Assembly (NCBI GenBank): GCA_026983935.1 | Contig: JALSTC010000781.1 | Coordinates: 1 to 7,016 of the forward strand | DNA from: Ardenticatenia bacterium | GTDB lineage: Bacteria; Chloroflexota; Anaerolineae; Aggregatilineales; Ch27 | Length of the DNA stretch: 7,016 nucleotides | Direction of reading: 5' to 3' | Shown here: positions 5,901-7,016 of the stretch, piece by piece | Layout of the letters: each line of letters opens with the position of its first letter | Position numbering within the stretch: position 1 is the first letter of the stretch | The notes under the pieces: generated by a model | Told to the model about the DNA's origin: nothing | The model's database searches: none | Seen by the model: the letters and a program-made list of their open reading frames with translations, nothing else | Made by a program: the position numbers and the translations under genes

Positions 5901-5930
5901 TTGAGTTAAGAAAAATAGTCGTGCTATACT
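5901..5930 (+). promoter_or_regulatory. Extended -10 promoter of the aldehyde oxidoreductase gene
   Basis: TTGAGT (5901-5906, 4/6 to the -35 consensus) is followed after 18 bp by TATACT (5925-5930), with TGC immediately before it, forming an extended -10. The surroundings are AT-rich (AAAAATAG before, GGGATTATATTG after), unlike the flanking genes. Transcription would start near 5937, giving a leader of about 70 nt. Together with the prfA promoter it makes this a divergent promoter region. Confidence 0.65.
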
Positions 5931-6005
5931 GGGATTATATTGTTTCGGTGTCCGTTACATGCCGCTGCTATCGCAATAGACTACTTTAAGAGAGGAGCAA
6001 GAAGA

Positions 6006-7016
6006 ATGGCACTCGGCGGTTATGCACATCGCGTTGGCAGAATCAACCTCTCCACAGGGCAGGTCACATATGAGGATATCCCCGAGGACTGGGCCCGCAA
6101 GTACATCGGGGCGCGTGGCCTCGGGGTGCGCTACTGCCTGGAGGCGGGGCCACAGGTTGATCCACTGGGACCGGATAACCTGCTGTGCTTTATGAACGGC
6201 CCTTTGACAGGCACACGTGCCAATATGAGCGGCCGCATGGCAATTGTGACCAAGAGTCCATTGACCGGGACGATTACCGACAGCCATCACGGCGGCTGGT
6301 CGGCGGCGCGGCTGCGCTGGGCGGGGTTTGATGGACTGCTCTTCACCGGGAAGTCGGATAAGCCGGTCTATGCGTATGTCGAAAACGGGACGGTCGAACT
6401 GCGTGATGCCAGTGATCTATGGGGTAAGGGCGTCCATGAGACGGTCAAGATCATGCAGGAGCGCTATGGCGAAAAAGACCTGAGCGTGATTGCCATCGGC
6501 CCTGCTTCTGAGAAGCTTGTGCGTTTTGGCTCCTGGATCAATGAGGACGACCGCGCTTCTGGCCGCGGTGGCACGGGCGCGGTGGGCGGCAGCAAGAAAC
6601 TCAAGGCCGTTGTGATCAAGGCCGAACGTGCCTTCCCCGACCCGGTGGATGCCGATGCCTTCAAGAAGGCGCATGAGCAGGCGCTGGCAACGATCATGGA
6701 TGAAAACAACGTCACTGCGCCGCGCAAGGGTGGTCTGAGCGTCTACGGCACGAACGTGCTGATGAACATCACCAATTCGATGGGGGCGCTGCCGACCCGC
6801 AACAGCCAGCTCACTTCGTTTGGCGACCGCGGCGAGTTGATCAGTGGTGAATATGTCAATGAACATATTCTGGTCAATAATCCGACCTGTCATGCCTGTC
6901 CCGTGGCCTGTAAGAAGGAAGTTGAGGTCAAAGAGGGGCCGTACCAGGTGCACATGGAAAGCGTCGAATACGAGCCTGCCTGGTCATTTGGCGCGCACTG
7001 CGGCAACGACAACATC
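6006..7016 (+). CDS. Aldehyde:ferredoxin oxidoreductase family protein, N-terminal part
   Basis: The gene has 337 codons, open to the end of the window; family members are about 600 residues, so roughly the first half is present. Such enzymes oxidise aldehydes to acids with ferredoxin, using tungsten (or molybdenum) bound to two pyranopterins plus one [4Fe-4S] cluster, in the cytoplasm. Evidence is the N-terminal GRINLSTGQV (11-20), GARGLG (35-40), GPLTGT (65-70), the VTKSPLTG block (81-88), DASDLWGK (134-141), GRGGTGAVGGSKKLKAV (186-202) and the cluster motif C295-x2-C298-x3-C302. The fourth cluster cysteine lies beyond the window. The SVEYEPAWSFG segment (319-329) matches the family's conserved E-Y-E-x-x-W region. 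The start is supported by GAGGAG at 5992-5997, 8 nt before the ATG. The subfamily and the actual substrate, and whether a small electron-transfer partner follows, cannot be told here. Confidence 0.93.
   Translation, partial: MALGGYAHRVGRINLSTGQVTYEDIPEDWARKYIGARGLGVRYCLEAGPQVDPLGPDNLLCFMNGPLTGTRANMSGRMAIVTKSPLTGTITDSHHGGWSAARLRWAGFDGLLFTGKSDKPVYAYVENGTVELRDASDLWGKGVHETVKIMQERYGEKDLSVIAIGPASEKLVRFGSWINEDDRASGRGGTGAVGGSKKLKAVVIKAERAFPDPVDADAFKKAHEQALATIMDENNVTAPRKGGLSVYGTNVLMNITNSMGALPTRNSQLTSFGDRGELISGEYVNEHILVNNPTCHACPVACKKEVEVKEGPYQVHMESVEYEPAWSFGAHCGNDNI

Noticed and set aside
5959..5979. A six-codon upstream ORF (MPLLSQ, stop) in the oxidoreductase leader.
   Set aside because: No Shine-Dalgarno precedes it and such short frames are expected by chance.
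5937..6005. A molybdenum/tungsten cofactor riboswitch ahead of the oxidoreductase gene.
   Set aside because: The leader from the proposed promoter is only about 70 nt with no substantial stems, too short for that riboswitch class.
6417..6953. A 178-codon minus-strand frame opposite the oxidoreductase gene.
   Set aside because: The plus-strand frame carries the conserved oxidoreductase motifs throughout; the antisense frame has none.

Overview
The window reads as ordinary, GC-rich bacterial chromosome carrying housekeeping genes. The protein signatures (an N-L-P-Y PrmC, a tungsten-type aldehyde:ferredoxin oxidoreductase, a short TsaC) and the pyrimidine-rich repeats between genes would fit a Chloroflexota/Anaerolineae-like anaerobe or facultative bacterium. 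That placement is inferred from general resemblance, not from a search.

Layout. Positions 1-264 hold the 3' end of a membrane-protein gene: a final transmembrane helix and a Pro/Ala/Glu-rich tail. A 167-bp gap follows, containing a small perfect palindrome and an inverted repeat that covers the ribosome binding site of the next gene. At 432-3038 is a complete clpB, the Hsp100 disaggregase, closed by a strong intrinsic terminator at 3063-3100. A pyrimidine-only tandem repeat (3101-3143) comes next. On the minus strand, converging on clpB, is a tight three-gene operon transcribed right to left: prfA (release factor 1, 5721-4660), prmC (the methyltransferase that modifies the release-factor GGQ glutamine, 4658-3804) and tsaC (threonylcarbamoyl-adenylate synthase for tRNA t6A, 3807-3190). 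Gaps are 1 nt and -4 nt, which indicates translational coupling. The operon starts from a sigma-70-like promoter at 5813-5841, with a stable hairpin in the leader. A divergent region (5722-6005) also carries a second pyrimidine repeat and a good extended -10 promoter for a rightward gene at 6006. That gene encodes the N-terminal 337 residues of an aldehyde:ferredoxin oxidoreductase family protein and runs off the window.

How the genes work together. prfA, prmC and tsaC are a translation-fidelity set: PrmC methylates the GGQ glutamine of RF1 made from the same transcript, and TsaC supplies the activated intermediate for the t6A37 modification of ANN-decoding tRNAs. ClpB handles heat-aggregated proteins together with DnaK. 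The oxidoreductase is unrelated anaerobic redox metabolism.

No obvious undescribed system is present. The observations most worth testing are in the leaders. Both clpB and prfA have an upstream segment exactly complementary (8 and 7 bases) to the Shine-Dalgarno region. In prfA that segment is also one arm of a terminator-like hairpin, so two mutually exclusive folds are possible.
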